A stretch of DNA of 64,000 nucleotides from the NCBI RefSeq assembly GCF_014189855.1, contig NZ_BJFN01000004.1, positions 434,001 to 498,000 of the forward strand. Reading direction: 5' to 3'. The stretch comes from Buttiauxella sp. A111. GTDB taxonomy: Bacteria; Pseudomonadota; Gammaproteobacteria; Enterobacterales; Enterobacteriaceae. Under the pieces are notes generated by a model. It was not told where the DNA came from and did not search any database. It saw only the letters and a program-made list of their open reading frames with translations. Both the position numbers and the translations under genes were made by a program. Shown here piece by piece: positions 62,655-64,000 of this stretch (within the stretch, counting starts at the first letter, position 1; every line of letters begins with the position of its first letter).

Positions 62655-63776
62655 ATGGACTATCAACTCGACCTAAACTGGCCCGATTTTATTGAGAACT
62701 ACTGGCAAAAGCGCCCGGTGGTGTTAAAACGCGGCTTCAAAAACTTCATCGATCCCATTTCTCCAGATGAGCTCGCCGGCCTTGCGATGGAAAACGAGGT
62801 GGACAGCCGCCTGGTCAGCCATCACAACGGTAAATGGCAGGTCAGCCACGGCCCATTCCAGAGCTATGATCATCTGGGTGAAAACAACTGGTCTTTACTG
62901 GTCCAGGCGGTTAACCACTGGCATGAACAAAGTGCGCGATTAATGCGCCCGTTCCGTGCTCTGCCGGACTGGCGAATCGACGATCTGATGATCTCGTTCT
63001 CGGTGCCTGGCGGCGGCGTTGGCCCCCATTTCGATCAGTACGATGTGTTTATCATTCAGGGCGTTGGCCGCCGTCGCTGGCGTGTCGGGGAAAAAGTGGC
63101 CCTGAAACAACACTGCCCGCATCCTGATTTGCTGCAAGTTGAACCGTTCGACGCCATCATCGACGAAGAGCTGGAGCCGGGCGATATTGTTTATATTCCG
63201 CCAGGCTTCCCGCACGAAGGCTACTCGCTGGAAAACTCGATGAACTACTCCGTCGGTTTCCGCGCGCCAAGCGGCCGTGAGTTAATCAGCGGTTTTGCTG
63301 ATTACGTGCTGCAACGCGAATTGGGCAGCCAACGTTATACCGACCCTGATGTGCCTGCGCGCCAGCATCCTGCGGATGTTCTGCCACAGGAAATGGACAG
63401 CCTGCGTAACATGATGCTGGAACTGATCAATCAGCCGGAGCATTTCAAAACCTGGTTTGGTGAGTTTGTTTCCCAGTCACGTCATGAACTGGACGTCGCA
63501 CCGCCTGAGCCGCCATACCAGCCTGATGAGATTTACGACGCCCTGAAACAGGGTGACGCGATTACTCGTCTGGGTGGGCTACGCGTGCTGCGTATTGCCG
63601 ATGAGATTTACGTGAACGGCGAGAAAATTGACAGCCCGCACCGTCCGGCCCTTGAAGCGCTGGCAAGCAATATCACCCTGAAAGCAGAAATGTTTGGTGA
63701 CGCGTTAGAAGATCCATCATTCCTGGCGATGCTGGCCGCACTGGTCAACAGCGGGTACTGGTACTTCGAGGACTAA
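62655..63776 (+). CDS. roxA: Ribosomal protein uL16 arginine hydroxylase
   Basis: 373 residues, E. coli length (YcfD). JmjC fold with Fe ligands in HFDQYDVF and the later His of PGFPHEGYS. Hydroxylates Arg81 of L16. Confidence 0.96.
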   Translation: MDYQLDLNWPDFIENYWQKRPVVLKRGFKNFIDPISPDELAGLAMENEVDSRLVSHHNGKWQVSHGPFQSYDHLGENNWSLLVQAVNHWHEQSARLMRPFRALPDWRIDDLMISFSVPGGGVGPHFDQYDVFIIQGVGRRRWRVGEKVALKQHCPHPDLLQVEPFDAIIDEELEPGDIVYIPPGFPHEGYSLENSMNYSVGFRAPSGRELISGFADYVLQRELGSQRYTDPDVPARQHPADVLPQEMDSLRNMMLELINQPEHFKTWFGEFVSQSRHELDVAPPEPPYQPDEIYDALKQGDAITRLGGLRVLRIADEIYVNGEKIDSPHRPALEALASNITLKAEMFGDALEDPSFLAMLAALVNSGYWYFED

Positions 63777-64000
63777 TGTCCCTCTCCTGCCTTCTCAGCA
63801 AAAATTGACTGGTTGAGAAGGCGGGAATCTCTACCCAAACTAATTCGAGTTCCATCAAGGCGACCAAACGCGGCGTCTTCAGAATCGAGCTCAATCTGCG
63901 AGTCAAATTTTAGCTGAGATTCTCTAGCCACATAGTTCGATGATCCGTCACATCTGACCTCTCTCCTGTTAACTTTCTGCGTTCCTCCAAACAGCCTTAA
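63777..64000. other. Right end, no gene seen
   Basis: 224 bases after roxA with no recognisable gene or firm terminator. A weak inverted repeat CTTCTCA..TGAGAAG (about 63790-63820) may end roxA transcription. Confidence 0.4.

Overview
The window comes from an enterobacterial chromosome (order Enterobacterales, relative of Escherichia/Kluyvera/Buttiauxella/Enterobacter). The right end keeps the E. coli order icd, rluE, nudJ, mnmA, hflD, purB, phoP, phoQ, roxA with protein lengths equal or nearly equal to E. coli. The middle holds a yeaL-yeaM-yeaN block and a tRNA-Thr. I cannot name the species from sequence alone.

Bases 1 to about 35,200 are most of a temperate phage genome, with the left end cut off by the window edge. 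Read from the integrase inward: int and xis (plus strand), a RecE-like protein carrying a DEDDh exonuclease domain, a short CI-type repressor, then on the minus strand cro-like, cII-like, an O-like initiator with internal iterons, a DnaC-like loader, an AT-rich two-gene insertion that fits the PARIS anti-phage system (ariA plus DUF4435 ariB), an SOS-boxed dinI, ninB, ninG and a DUF1133 protein in the Q position. After a late leader come accessory genes, structured RNA, a methyltransferase, two holin candidates, endolysin, Rz/Rz1, a small lipoprotein placed like lambda bor, a cos-like segment, and the morphogenesis genes. The head is lambda-type (Nu1, A, W, B, C/Nu3, D, E, FI, then FII-, Z- and U-like) while the tail switches at about 6.5 kb to P2-type contractile genes (V, W, J, I, H, tail fibre assembly, sheath, tube). 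Tail tape measure and remaining tail genes should lie left of the window.

Bases 35.4 to 43 kb are host genes: an M15 peptidase, yeaL, nimR/nimT, a glutaminase-like protein, a cold-shock protein, an MltF-like transglycosylase, a host DinI-family gene with a LexA box, a YoaJ-like 24-residue peptide and tRNA-Thr(TGT). Bases 43 to 54 kb look like accessory chromosome: a KdgM-type porin behind a good KdgR box, an orphan HicB-like protein, two tandem small secreted paralogues, a LamB-type porin with a GntR/UTRA regulator, a TIM-barrel isomerase/epimerase and an MFS permease (a likely sugar-utilisation locus), and a FAD oxidoreductase followed by an integron attC-like site. From 54 kb on the region is conserved core, except for a divergent methylglyoxal-synthase paralogue between rluE and nudJ.

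The observations I rate highest are the PARIS pair inside the early operon of a lambda-head/P2-tail prophage, the structured tRNA-like leader RNA and an unannotated plus-strand sRNA candidate in the late region, and the attC-like site behind the FAD oxidoreductase.
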